Shown piece after piece: positions 26,290-34,904 of a stretch of 53,340 nt of DNA; within the stretch, counting starts at the first letter, position 1, and every line of letters starts with the position of its first letter. The DNA lies in contig JAQWLT010000038.1 in the NCBI GenBank assembly GCA_029247205.1, positions 1-53,340 on the forward strand, written 5' to 3'. The notes under the pieces were generated by a model. It was not told where the DNA came from. It worked only from the letters and a program-made list of their open reading frames with translations, and did not search any database. The position numbers were made by a program, and so were the translations under genes. The stretch comes from Phycisphaerales bacterium. GTDB taxonomy: Bacteria; Planctomycetota; Phycisphaerae; Phycisphaerales; SM1A02.

Positions 26290-27695
26290 GTCGTCAGCAG
26301 GCGGATGCCTTGGTGATCTTTGGCATTACCGGCGACTTGGTACACCGCAAGATTTTTCCTTCGCTTTATGCACTTGAGCGGCGAGGAGCACTCAATGTGC
26401 CCGTTGTTGGAATTGCAAGGCAATCAATGACCATTGACGAACTCCTTGTTCACGCGCGTGATGGCATAGAGCAGTTTGGTGATGGGCCAATTGATGACAC
26501 GGTTTTCAATCGACTTGCAGAGCGACTGCAGTATGTCGTCGGTGACTACGCCGATCTGGATAGCTTTCATCGGTTACGCAAGGCGATTGGTGATGCCAAG
26601 CATCCGCTGCACTACCTGGCGGTCCCTCCAAGTTTGTTTCCGCTTGTCACGGCCAATATCGCAGCAGGCGGATGTGCTGATGGCGCTTCGGTTGTTGTCG
26701 AGAAGCCCTTCGGACGGAATCTTGATTCAGCGTTGGCACTCAATGCGGCTTTACATGCAGTGTTTCCAGAGGAACGCATCTACCGAATTGACCACTACCT
26801 CGGCAAAGAGGCGTTGCTCAATCTGACATACTTTCGGTTTGGTAACCGCTTCCTTGAGCCGATTTGGAACCGCGAGCATGTACGTAGTGTGCAGATCACT
26901 ATGGCCGAGGACTTTGGTGTCGAGGGGAGGGGTGGCTTCTACGACGAAGCGGGGGCTATCCGGGATGTCATTCAAAACCACATGCTGCAAATGGTTGCGT
27001 TGCTTGCCATGGATCCACCGGCGTCGGCAGATGATGAGTCAATGCGAGACGCCAAGGTTCGCGTGTTGCGATCAATACAAGCGGTAGATCCGACCAACCT
27101 TGTTCGTGGCCAATATGTAGGTTTTCTTGATGAAGATGGCGTGAAACCTGACTCACAAACCGAAACCTATGCCGCCATTCGGTTCCACATCAATTCATGG
27201 CGATGGGCTGGCGTTCCATTCTTGGTTCGGGTTGGCAAACACATGCCGGTCACCGCGACCGAAGTGCTTGTTGACCTGAAGAGACCGCCCCAAACGCTCT
27301 TTGGTGATGCTGATGGCAGTGAACGAAATTACTTCCGGTTTCAATTCAAGCCATTTACGACCATCTCCATTGGGGCGAGGGCAAAGAAGCCGGGCGAAGA
27401 GATGACTGGTGAGCAAATCGAGATGATTGCATTGCATCAGGAGCCTGAAGAAATGAGTGCTTACGAGCGACTCATTGAAGACGCGATGCTCGGACAGGCG
27501 GGTCTTTTTGCGCGAGTTGATGAAGTTGAAAGTGCTTGGCAGATTATCGACCCCGCACTGGCTGCTGATACAGACGTGCACATGTACCAGCCCGGTTCAT
27601 GGGGCCCAGCCGAAGCAGATCATCTCATGGCTGACTGTGGTGCATGGCACAACCCGCTGTCTCCAGTTGGAATGATCGCGACGCCATCAAGATGA
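26286..27695 (+). CDS. zwf: Glucose-6-phosphate 1-dehydrogenase
   Basis: 469 residues, normal for bacterial G6PD, making 6-phosphogluconolactone and reduced coenzyme in the first step of the oxidative pentose-phosphate pathway. The coenzyme motif FGITGDLVHRKIFPSLY lies near residues 11-27. VEKPFGRNLDSA and the active-site RIDHYLGKEALLNL segment (around residues 167-180, with catalytic histidine and lysine) are intact, as are the downstream EDFGVEGRGGFYDEAGAIRD block and GKHMPVTATEV. It overlaps gnd upstream and pgl downstream, each by four bases (ATGA), so gnd, zwf and pgl form a translationally coupled trio. Confidence 0.97.
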   Translation: MSRQQADALVIFGITGDLVHRKIFPSLYALERRGALNVPVVGIARQSMTIDELLVHARDGIEQFGDGPIDDTVFNRLAERLQYVVGDYADLDSFHRLRKAIGDAKHPLHYLAVPPSLFPLVTANIAAGGCADGASVVVEKPFGRNLDSALALNAALHAVFPEERIYRIDHYLGKEALLNLTYFRFGNRFLEPIWNREHVRSVQITMAEDFGVEGRGGFYDEAGAIRDVIQNHMLQMVALLAMDPPASADDESMRDAKVRVLRSIQAVDPTNLVRGQYVGFLDEDGVKPDSQTETYAAIRFHINSWRWAGVPFLVRVGKHMPVTATEVLVDLKRPPQTLFGDADGSERNYFRFQFKPFTTISIGARAKKPGEEMTGEQIEMIALHQEPEEMSAYERLIEDAMLGQAGLFARVDEVESAWQIIDPALAADTDVHMYQPGSWGPAEADHLMADCGAWHNPLSPVGMIATPSR

Positions 27696-28417
27696 ATGCT
27701 TGTCATGTCTTTGAGGATGGACTTCGTTTAGAAGTTCTGCAAGACGTCGAGGAAGTTGCGTGCCGCGCCGCTGATTGGCTGGCGGACCGGCTCATCCGAT
27801 TGATTGAAGCGAACGGCTTTGCGGTGCTTGCGATTAGCGGGGGCCGCTCACCATGGCCGATGTTTCGACGTCTTGTTTTGAACGAGGCCATTGCATGGAA
27901 AGATGTGCATATTGTGCAAGTAGACGAGCGAGTGGCACCTGCGGGCGATGTAGACCGAAATTGGACGATTGCAAGTGAGGTCTTTGGCGTTGTTGTTCCA
28001 CAGCACAATCTGCATCCGATGCCAGTTGAGGAGGAATCGCTTGGCCTTGCCGCAGGTCTCTACGCGGATCTTCTAGATAGGCTGACCGAAGGAAATGGAA
28101 TTGGCATTGTCCATCTTGGACTTGGTGCCGATGGGCATACGGCATCGCTCTTTCCGGGCGATGAAGTATTGCATGTGCAGGACCGCGCGGTGGCCGTTAC
28201 CAATCAGCCGTACATGGGGCGGCGGCGCATGACGCTCACATTGCCAACGATTGATTGTGCCCAACATGTCTTGTGGCAAGTTGTTGGGAGTGATAAGTCT
28301 CTCATGTTGAAAAAGTTGGTTCACCAAGATCGATCGATCCCCGCCGCCACCGTGCGGCGTAGCGCAGCGATGATTCTGGCTGATGTTGCTGCAGCAAGTG
28401 AACTGGAGATTGCATGA
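27692..28417 (+). CDS. pgl: 6-phosphogluconolactonase
   Basis: 241 residues of the DevB/Pgl type, hydrolysing 6-phosphogluconolactone to 6-phosphogluconate. ISGGRSPWPMFRRL (phosphate loop) and VDERVAPAGDVDRNW correspond to conserved blocks I and II. GIVHLGLGADGHTASLFPG holds the catalytic aspartate/histidine region, and RRRMTLTLPTI is the family's late block. Start 27692 is chosen over upstream in-frame codons because it overlaps the zwf stop as ATGA and starts right at the domain. Its own stop overlaps the start of the phosphatase gene by four bases, tying the pathway enzyme to a signalling protein. Confidence 0.95.
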   Translation: MNACHVFEDGLRLEVLQDVEEVACRAADWLADRLIRLIEANGFAVLAISGGRSPWPMFRRLVLNEAIAWKDVHIVQVDERVAPAGDVDRNWTIASEVFGVVVPQHNLHPMPVEEESLGLAAGLYADLLDRLTEGNGIGIVHLGLGADGHTASLFPGDEVLHVQDRAVAVTNQPYMGRRRMTLTLPTIDCAQHVLWQVVGSDKSLMLKKLVHQDRSIPAATVRRSAAMILADVAAASELEIA

Positions 28418-30279
28418 AACTTCGCACGAAGCTGGTGGTGTTGCTTCTATTACCTCTGACCGTTGTGTTTACGGTGTTTGGATATATGCAGTACGTAGCG
28501 ATGCGAGATGCAGCAATTACAGCTGCGAAGAATCACACGCTGCTTTTGACGCAGGCGACGGCCGGCGAGATTGAGGGTGAACTAGCAAAGGCGGTGCATG
28601 TGGCCCAGACAGGCGCTGCCGTGTTGGCTGAAGCGCCTGAAATCAACGGAGATCGCACATGGTCGATGTTGGACTCACTGGTCCAACGAATTCCACTTGT
28701 CGAGGGCGCTTCCATTGCGTGGACACCAGGGCACGTCAGCGTTGATGGGCCAGCGGCTCCCTATGTGTGGCGGCGAGATGGCACCATGCATCACCAAGAT
28801 CTTCGCGTGGCGTACGAAGAGCAAGGCGGCGCCCCATATACCGAGCGTGAGTGGTATCAAATGGCGGCAACCGGCAACTCTGGGTGGACACCCCCTTATG
28901 AAGGACCAGTCTTCGACGGTTTGCTGGTGTCCTACTCGGTACCGGTTGTGCGAGAAGGATCCGTGGTGGCAGTTTTATCGCTTGACGTCCCTCTGGTCCC
29001 ATTGCAAGCAGAATTGGCAGTTGGCGGGTTTGCCAAATCCAGCGGATATCTTGTCGGGCCGGGCGATCGATTCATTTCGAATCCAGATCCTAAACTCATC
29101 ATGCAGCCCGTGAGCATGAGCGGAGGGCCAACGCAGTTAGCCTCAGTTGAGTCGGGCACGCTTCTGCAAACCACTGATTGGCCGGATGGCAAGCCCCACA
29201 TCGTGGCATTTGAACCTATTCCAACGGCCGACTGGATCTTTGCGGCGGCCATTCCAGAGCAGGACGTGCTCGGCCCCGTGATACGCCAGTTGGCGTGGAA
29301 TGTCGGTGTGCTTGTGATTGGCGGAGTCGTGATGGCGAGCATTGTGCTTGTCATGGGGCTTCGATTGACCGGTGATGTTCGTAGGCTCGGTGTCGCGGTT
29401 GCAAGGGTGACTGCCGGTGAACTCAACGCTACGGTTGAGCATATTCGTCGGCGAGATGAACTTGGAATGCTTGCTCAGGATTTCAACACCATGACTCGCC
29501 AACTTGAGAACACTGTTGCTGAAGCGGCCGAAGAGGCTGCTGCTCGCCTCGCGGTCGAGCGTGAACTCAGTGTCGCTCGCGAGATTCAAGCTGAAATGTT
29601 GCCACATGAGTATCCCGTACTTCCAGGGCATCCAGAGGTCGATCTCTTTGCCATTAACGTGCCGGCGCGGCATGTTGCCGGTGACTTCTACGATTACTGG
29701 GTGCGTGGCGATTTGCTTACAGCTGTCCTGGCCGATGTGGCTGGTTCAGGAATGCCAGCAGCGCTCGTCATGGTGCGGGCGATGACCTTGCTTCGTCTAT
29801 TCGATGATCCAGATGTTCCACTCGCTGAGGTCGTCGCGAGATCAAATGTGGAATTGTGTGATGACAACGATCGACAAATCTTTGTGACCGGCGTGATCGT
29901 TCGGTACAACTTGACCAATGGATCATATGAATTGGTTTCGGCCGGTCATCTTCCCGCGCTCATTTGCCGCGGAGGCGAGGTGAGCGAGGAGGGGGATTCA
30001 ACCGGCCCGCTGCTTGGGGTCATTCCAGATGGAACTTGGACATCACGTTGCGGAACGCTCCACGCTGGCGAATGGCTGAGCTTCTATACCGATGGAATCA
30101 CTGAAGCGAGAAACGCCACCGGAGCAATGCTTGATACGGAAGGCCTACGGGAGGGGCTCCAGGTTCATCAGGCAAAGGATGCGCAAGTGCTTTCAAAACA
30201 AGGCATTGCCATCGCAGAGCATTGGCATGGCGGGCATGTTGAAGACGATCTGAGCATGCTCGTTCTTCGCCGAACATAA
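28414..30279 (+). CDS. Membrane sensor with Cache-like domain, HAMP and PP2C/SpoIIE (RsbU-type) phosphatase
   Basis: 621 residues. Membrane helix about 7-24, periplasmic sensor about 30-285 with Cache-like features (EREWYQMAATGNSGWTPPY, FEPIPTADWIFAAAIPEQD), second helix about 296-318, HAMP about 320-375 (RLTGDVRRLGVAVARVTAGE), a linker helix, then a PP2C-type phosphatase. The last shows AREIQAEMLP, HVAGDFYDYW, ADVAGSGMPAALVM, SAGHLPALI, SFYTDGITEA and EDDLSMLVLR, keeping the metal-binding aspartates. Such proteins dephosphorylate a serine of an anti-sigma-factor antagonist (STAS) in partner-switching cascades. No kinase or STAS partner is in the window. The ATGA overlap with pgl suggests expression with the oxidative pentose-phosphate enzymes. 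The ligand is unknown. Confidence 0.92.
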   Translation: MKLRTKLVVLLLLPLTVVFTVFGYMQYVAMRDAAITAAKNHTLLLTQATAGEIEGELAKAVHVAQTGAAVLAEAPEINGDRTWSMLDSLVQRIPLVEGASIAWTPGHVSVDGPAAPYVWRRDGTMHHQDLRVAYEEQGGAPYTEREWYQMAATGNSGWTPPYEGPVFDGLLVSYSVPVVREGSVVAVLSLDVPLVPLQAELAVGGFAKSSGYLVGPGDRFISNPDPKLIMQPVSMSGGPTQLASVESGTLLQTTDWPDGKPHIVAFEPIPTADWIFAAAIPEQDVLGPVIRQLAWNVGVLVIGGVVMASIVLVMGLRLTGDVRRLGVAVARVTAGELNATVEHIRRRDELGMLAQDFNTMTRQLENTVAEAAEEAAARLAVERELSVAREIQAEMLPHEYPVLPGHPEVDLFAINVPARHVAGDFYDYWVRGDLLTAVLADVAGSGMPAALVMVRAMTLLRLFDDPDVPLAEVVARSNVELCDDNDRQIFVTGVIVRYNLTNGSYELVSAGHLPALICRGGEVSEEGDSTGPLLGVIPDGTWTSRCGTLHAGEWLSFYTDGITEARNATGAMLDTEGLREGLQVHQAKDAQVLSKQGIAIAEHWHGGHVEDDLSMLVLRRT

Positions 30280-30377
30280 CCCCATAGAGGTAAATCCCAA
30301 TCAGGGGGGTGGTATCCTGCACCCTGCGCGTTTGAGAATACGCGCTATGAACCTATGAGCAATTGGAGGCGAGGCCC
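30280..30377 (+). other. Intergenic region with a GC-rich hairpin
   Basis: 98 bases between the phosphatase and the next secreted protein. GCGCGT (30326-30331) and ACGCGC (30340-30345) form a perfect 6-bp stem with an 8-base loop. No T-run follows, so it is either a weak terminator of the pentose-phosphate operon or a leader element. GGAGG at 30365-30369 is the ribosome site for ATG 30378. Confidence 0.5.
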
Positions 30378-32243
30378 ATGTTGAAGCATTGCATACTTAT
30401 TGGTTCGGCCATTACAGCCGGACTCTGGGCGGTACCAACCGCGTCAGCGGGTTCAGACGCAATTGTGCTCTATTCAGCGGGCATGGACGGCATGCTGGAC
30501 GACTCGAAGGATGCCGGTCTACACGCGGCACTCCTTCTGATGGAAAAGCATGGTCTGAGCCTACCGCCAGACATATCTTCAACGGATGCCCTCGGCATCA
30601 ACACCGTTGTCAATATGTTGCTCAGTCAGAACGAGTTACGGCTGCGAGTAGATCCATCATTGGCCAAGCAGGGCCAACCGCCATTTGCGCTGACGATGTC
30701 ATCTGGTGGAAATGCCGGGTGGTCAGTTGACGCGATTGAGACTCGCATGGACTCGATTCTGCAGGATGCTCGCGTATCGAAATCGAAGACTGATCCAGAC
30801 AACCCATCACTGAAGACATTCCAGCCTGGCCATAACGCGCCGCAGATTTGGTATGGCGTCGAAAGTGATCAGTTCATGGTCGGCATCAATGGAGCGCCTG
30901 AGACCAGCGAAGTCGACTGGTCTGGTTGTGATTTGCCCACGGGCGTTGACCCGCTGCTGGGAATGATGATCGACTTCAACCAGATGCAGCCTTTGATGGA
31001 AATGGCACCAATGATGGTCCCAAATGCAGCTGGCATGCTGAAATCATTTGGCCTAGTCGGACCTGATGCGATCAAGCTTGAGTTTGGTATTGGTCGGGGC
31101 AGTGATCGGATGCACCTTGGCGGTCGCATCACCAACTATGGCAAGCACTTTGGCGATGATCTGGTGGCAGGTGGAATTCGCCCCGCCGACCTTACAGTGC
31201 TTCCACAAGACACCGTGTCTGCACAGATTACACGGTTTCAACTCTCGTCCTTCCTCAACAACATGCTTGAGATGGTTGGCAGTATGGCCTCCCCAATTGG
31301 CGCAGCATCTGACAAGGAGTCGGCGAGTCCATTGGAGCAAGCCCGCTCGATGTCCAAAATGATGCTTGGAATTGATCCAATGACAGAGCTCATTGACTAT
31401 CTCGGCGACACGATGGCGTACTACCGCTCACAGTCCACCGGTGGCGGTGGCTTGATGAGCACCGTGCTCTTGGTTGAACTTTCCAACGCAGATGGAATGG
31501 CGACCACCCTTGGCACGCTTTCATCTCGGATCAACGCGATGGCATCACCAATGACTGAGGGCTATGTTCAGTTCTCGAATTGGTCCGACCCCGATTGCGG
31601 CGAAGTCATTGCACTTGTCTTTCCAGGGATACCAGTTCCGATCGAATTATCAATGGTTGTGAAGGGCGATTGGCTTGTCACGACGCTGACACCACAGGCC
31701 ATGATCGCTGCGTGCCAGCAACTTGATTCCAAAAAATCGATCGCTGACAATCCTCGGTTTGCGTCCTCCATTGGGAATAAGGCTCTCGGAGCGGTCCAAG
31801 TTTCATTCGACGACGGGCCAGCCCAGTTGTCAGAAGGCTACGGGATGATGGCAGGATTGATGACTGCAGTGTCAAACTACACGCGGCCCCGAACTGCTGC
31901 TAAAAGCGGTGTGGTGATGACCTTGCCAACGTATAACGAACTTGCCAAGGGCGCTCGGCCATGCGCCTTAGTGGTGCGGTCAATGGGCAATGATCTTGTG
32001 TATACAGGCACGTGCGATTCTAGTATGAATGTCTTGATGACAAGCGCAGTCGCGAATTTGTCTTCTATGCTTCCGCTTGTGGCTCCAGCCGCCATCGGCA
32101 TGGCATTGCCAGCGATTGAAAGTGCGAGAGAGGCTGCTCGCTACGCGGAAGAAAGACAGCGTCGTCGATTATCAGAACATGAAGATAGCCGGCATGAAGA
32201 GAACAAAAATCAAGAAAACGAACATGGAAAGGATGGAAAATGA
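30378..32243 (+). CDS. Large secreted protein of unknown function, LemA-coupled
   Basis: 621 residues. The signal peptide (MLKHCILIGSAITAGLWAVPTASA, cut before GSD) supports export. The long mature domain alternates helices and strands and is unusually Met-rich (QMQPLMEMAPMMVP, SMSKMMLG), somewhat like DUF3352-type proteins, though I cannot confirm that family. Near the end ALPAIESAREAARYAEERQ resembles the LLPAVQAAREAARR motif of planctomycete DUF1559 pseudopilin-like proteins, but here it is C-terminal. The last 30 residues are a highly charged His/Glu/Asn/Lys tail. ATG 30378 is preferred over a TTG at 30363 because GGAGG precedes it at correct spacing. Its stop overlaps the LemA start as ATGA, so it is co-translated with lemA and probably the M48 protease. 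Confidence 0.78.
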   Translation: MLKHCILIGSAITAGLWAVPTASAGSDAIVLYSAGMDGMLDDSKDAGLHAALLLMEKHGLSLPPDISSTDALGINTVVNMLLSQNELRLRVDPSLAKQGQPPFALTMSSGGNAGWSVDAIETRMDSILQDARVSKSKTDPDNPSLKTFQPGHNAPQIWYGVESDQFMVGINGAPETSEVDWSGCDLPTGVDPLLGMMIDFNQMQPLMEMAPMMVPNAAGMLKSFGLVGPDAIKLEFGIGRGSDRMHLGGRITNYGKHFGDDLVAGGIRPADLTVLPQDTVSAQITRFQLSSFLNNMLEMVGSMASPIGAASDKESASPLEQARSMSKMMLGIDPMTELIDYLGDTMAYYRSQSTGGGGLMSTVLLVELSNADGMATTLGTLSSRINAMASPMTEGYVQFSNWSDPDCGEVIALVFPGIPVPIELSMVVKGDWLVTTLTPQAMIAACQQLDSKKSIADNPRFASSIGNKALGAVQVSFDDGPAQLSEGYGMMAGLMTAVSNYTRPRTAAKSGVVMTLPTYNELAKGARPCALVVRSMGNDLVYTGTCDSSMNVLMTSAVANLSSMLPLVAPAAIGMALPAIESAREAARYAEERQRRRLSEHEDSRHEENKNQENEHGKDGK

Positions 32244-32866
32244 TGAGTAGTAACTTTCTAGCTCTTACCGCAATTGCAACTGTGTTTATCGTCATTGGCG
32301 GCGTTGCACTGGTTCTGATTGTGTGGGTAATCGGCATCTTCAATGCGCTGGTGGCAATGCGTAATCGTGTGAAGAATGCGTGGGCGCAGATAGACGTACA
32401 ACTCAAGCGTCGCTATGACTTGATACCAAATCTTGTCGAGACCGCCAAGGGCTATATGAAGCACGAGGCTGGCACGCTCGAGGCCGTCACCGCTGCTCGT
32501 AATCAGGCTCTGGCGGCAGCCAAGGCCGTTGGCCTTGACCCAACTGATGGGAGCGCAATGAAGACGCTCTCTGGTGCGGAAGGCTCACTTGCAGGAGCAC
32601 TTGGTAGTTTGAATGTTGCGGTCGAGGCATATCCAGATCTCAAAGCCAGCGCCAACATGATGCAGGTGCAGGAAGAGTTGACGAGCACCGAGAACAAGGT
32701 CGCATTTTCGCGTCAGGCCTACAACGATTCCGTCATGGGCTACAACACGAAGCGAGAGAGCTTCCCATCAAACATTATTGCTGGCATGTTCAGCTTCAAC
32801 CAAGCGTCCTCTTTCGAAATCGAAAACGCTGTCGAGAAGGAAGTTCCGAAGGTCCAGTTCACTTGA
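32240..32866 (+). CDS. lemA: LemA family membrane protein (second copy)
   Basis: 208 residues. N-terminal membrane helix about 12-33 (IVIGGVALVLIVWVIGIFNA), then the full LemA bundle: RNRVKNAWAQIDVQLKRRYD, LIPNLVETAKGYMKHE, YPDLKASANMMQVQEELTST, AFSRQAYNDSVMGYN and ESFPSNIIAGMF. This is the classic LemA, slightly longer than the copy at 16243. AAGGA lies seven bases before ATG 32240, which overlaps the preceding stop; a second ATG is one codon later. An M48 metalloprotease follows after 22 bases, the well-known LemA plus HtpX-like pairing, in which the two are thought to act together at the membrane. Confidence 0.95.
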   Translation: MMSSNFLALTAIATVFIVIGGVALVLIVWVIGIFNALVAMRNRVKNAWAQIDVQLKRRYDLIPNLVETAKGYMKHEAGTLEAVTAARNQALAAAKAVGLDPTDGSAMKTLSGAEGSLAGALGSLNVAVEAYPDLKASANMMQVQEELTSTENKVAFSRQAYNDSVMGYNTKRESFPSNIIAGMFSFNQASSFEIENAVEKEVPKVQFT

Positions 32867-32888
32867 ATTATGTGAGAGGGGTGAACAA

Positions 32889-34898
32889 ATGAACTTCTTC
32901 GAAGCGCAGGACAAGGCGCACAAGCGGACCGGCATGCTGGTGGGGGCGCTTGGCATCGGTCTGATTGGCATGACGGTCGGGCTGTATTTCATCACGATGT
33001 TGGCAGTGCAAATTGCGGGCATGTATGAGCAGGCCCAAGACCGTGATGCGGCCCAGCGGGGCGAGTCGACTCGTCCTTCTGAAATTAAGCAGTGGCTTGA
33101 GGGCGAAGTAGGTTCATGGTGGGACTTTGATCTGGCGTTGGTGACGTTTGGAATCATGATCGTGCTCGTTGGCGGGGGCTTTCTCTTTCGCTATTTGCAA
33201 CTTCGTTCCGGTGGCGAGGTCGTGGCCGAAATGCTTGGCGGTGTTCGAATTGAGCCAGACACGAGTAATCCGGATGAGCGTCGCGCACTGAATGTGGTTG
33301 AAGAAATGGCCATCGCCTCGGGCATTCCAGTGCCCCCTGTGTTTGCGATTCCGTCCGACTCAATCAATGCATTTGCAGCAGGCCACACGGTTGACCAAGC
33401 GGCCATTGGCCTGACCAAGGGTTGTATCGAGATGCCACGCGATGAATTGCAAGGAGTGGTGGCGCATGAATTCAGCCATATTTTCAATGGCGATATGCGA
33501 TTGAACTTACGGCTCGTCGCAGTCATTAATGGGGTGATGGTTCTTGGTATTGCAGGACTGTTCTTGATTCGAGTTGTCGCATACTCGATGCTCTTTGGTG
33601 GCGGTGGTCGAAGTGGCAAAGACAAAAATGGCATGGCCATAGCACTTGCCATCATTGTGTTTGGTGCGCTCGTGGCTGCGGTTGGATTCCTTGGAACGTT
33701 AATGGCCAGACTCATTCAGGCGGCTATTTCGCGGCAGCGGGAGTATCTCGCAGATGCATCGGCAGTGCAGTTCACTCGAAACGCCGATGGCATCGCCGGA
33801 GCACTTCGTCGCATCAGCGGTTCGACGAAGAAGGCCAAGTTTGCTGCAGAGGCAAGTCAGTTCAACCACATGTTCTTCTCACAAGCGATGAATGCAGCGT
33901 TTGCCACGCACCCTCCGCTCACCGATCGAATCAAACGCATCGCGGGGTCAACTACAGGCCCGGATATGAACACAGCACCGCGAGAGGCAGTTGCCGCTCC
34001 AGGCGCAACAGCATCGATGCAGCCCGAGGTAAGCCGAGCAGGACTCGGCATCGCAGCGGGTGCGGTTGCGATCGCCGGCATGCGAAATTCTATTGCACAT
34101 GCCGGTGAAATTGGCGCGATCTCAATGGATTGGACACGCTCTATTTTGGAGTCGATTCCTGATGAACTTCGGATTGCTGCCCGCACGCCACGATCGGCTC
34201 GAGCGCTGATTGCTGCGATGCTCATGGATGAGGGCGGTACTGACGACGAAGCATTGGCATCACAGCGAGCAGCGATGCAACGACTCTTGCCCACAGCGGA
34301 AGTTCAGAATGCGGAGATTCTTCGTCCGCTGCTACAGAAACTTCAGCCCGCAGCTCGCGTTCCACTGCTTGACTTGACTTCTCCAGCAATGCAGGCGCTC
34401 TCGCCAACCCAGGCTGCGGAGCTTCAACAACTTGTTGAAGCACTGGTCGCAGCGGACAAGCATGTGAGCCGATTCGAGTGGATTGTCGCAATTCTTGTCG
34501 ATGCCATGCTCGATCGAAGCGGCAAGGCGAGTCACCGTACGGCGGGCACCATCAAGTCGATTGTGCCAGCGGTACGATCTATCTTGTCTGTTACCGCGAC
34601 GGCAGGCACGGATAATCGTGATGAGGCCATTGCTGCTGTGGCAACTGCGTGCCAGGGCTTGGGTATTCAGCCTCCGGAGCGTGGCCTTGAATCGGTATCG
34701 ATTAAATCGATCAATGCAGCTGTGCATGATCTTCGCACACTCGCATTTGCAGAACGCAAGCGATTGCTTGAAGCCGTGGTCGACGTTGTCGCTCATGACG
34801 AGAAGACAACTGTTGATGAAGCTGAAATGGTTCGTGTAGTCTCAGAAGTACTGGCTGTGCCAATGCCTCCTGTGCAGCCTGATGTGCTGGCGGCGTAG
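32889..34898 (+). CDS. M48 family membrane metalloprotease with C-terminal TerB-like extension
   Basis: 669 residues, more than twice the size of HtpX (about 290). Membrane helices lie about 15-42 and 85-100, and two more around 213-230 and 253-275. The zinc site is HEFSH at 193-197 with the third ligand Glu285 in RQREYLADASAVQF, and HPPLTDRIKRI closes the protease domain. Residues from about 350 on are Ala-rich and helical; two stretches (ALVAADKHVSRFEWIVAILV; VVDVVAHDEKTTVDEAEMVR) look like TerB-type helical, metal-binding segments. M48 enzymes cut damaged membrane proteins. Start 32889 follows a GAGGGG stretch; the frame is open upstream but overlaps lemA. The stop is 6 bp from that of a convergent peptidase gene. 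Confidence 0.9.
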   Translation: MNFFEAQDKAHKRTGMLVGALGIGLIGMTVGLYFITMLAVQIAGMYEQAQDRDAAQRGESTRPSEIKQWLEGEVGSWWDFDLALVTFGIMIVLVGGGFLFRYLQLRSGGEVVAEMLGGVRIEPDTSNPDERRALNVVEEMAIASGIPVPPVFAIPSDSINAFAAGHTVDQAAIGLTKGCIEMPRDELQGVVAHEFSHIFNGDMRLNLRLVAVINGVMVLGIAGLFLIRVVAYSMLFGGGGRSGKDKNGMAIALAIIVFGALVAAVGFLGTLMARLIQAAISRQREYLADASAVQFTRNADGIAGALRRISGSTKKAKFAAEASQFNHMFFSQAMNAAFATHPPLTDRIKRIAGSTTGPDMNTAPREAVAAPGATASMQPEVSRAGLGIAAGAVAIAGMRNSIAHAGEIGAISMDWTRSILESIPDELRIAARTPRSARALIAAMLMDEGGTDDEALASQRAAMQRLLPTAEVQNAEILRPLLQKLQPAARVPLLDLTSPAMQALSPTQAAELQQLVEALVAADKHVSRFEWIVAILVDAMLDRSGKASHRTAGTIKSIVPAVRSILSVTATAGTDNRDEAIAAVATACQGLGIQPPERGLESVSIKSINAAVHDLRTLAFAERKRLLEAVVDVVAHDEKTTVDEAEMVRVVSEVLAVPMPPVQPDVLAA

Positions 34899-34904
34899 TC
34901 GCAG

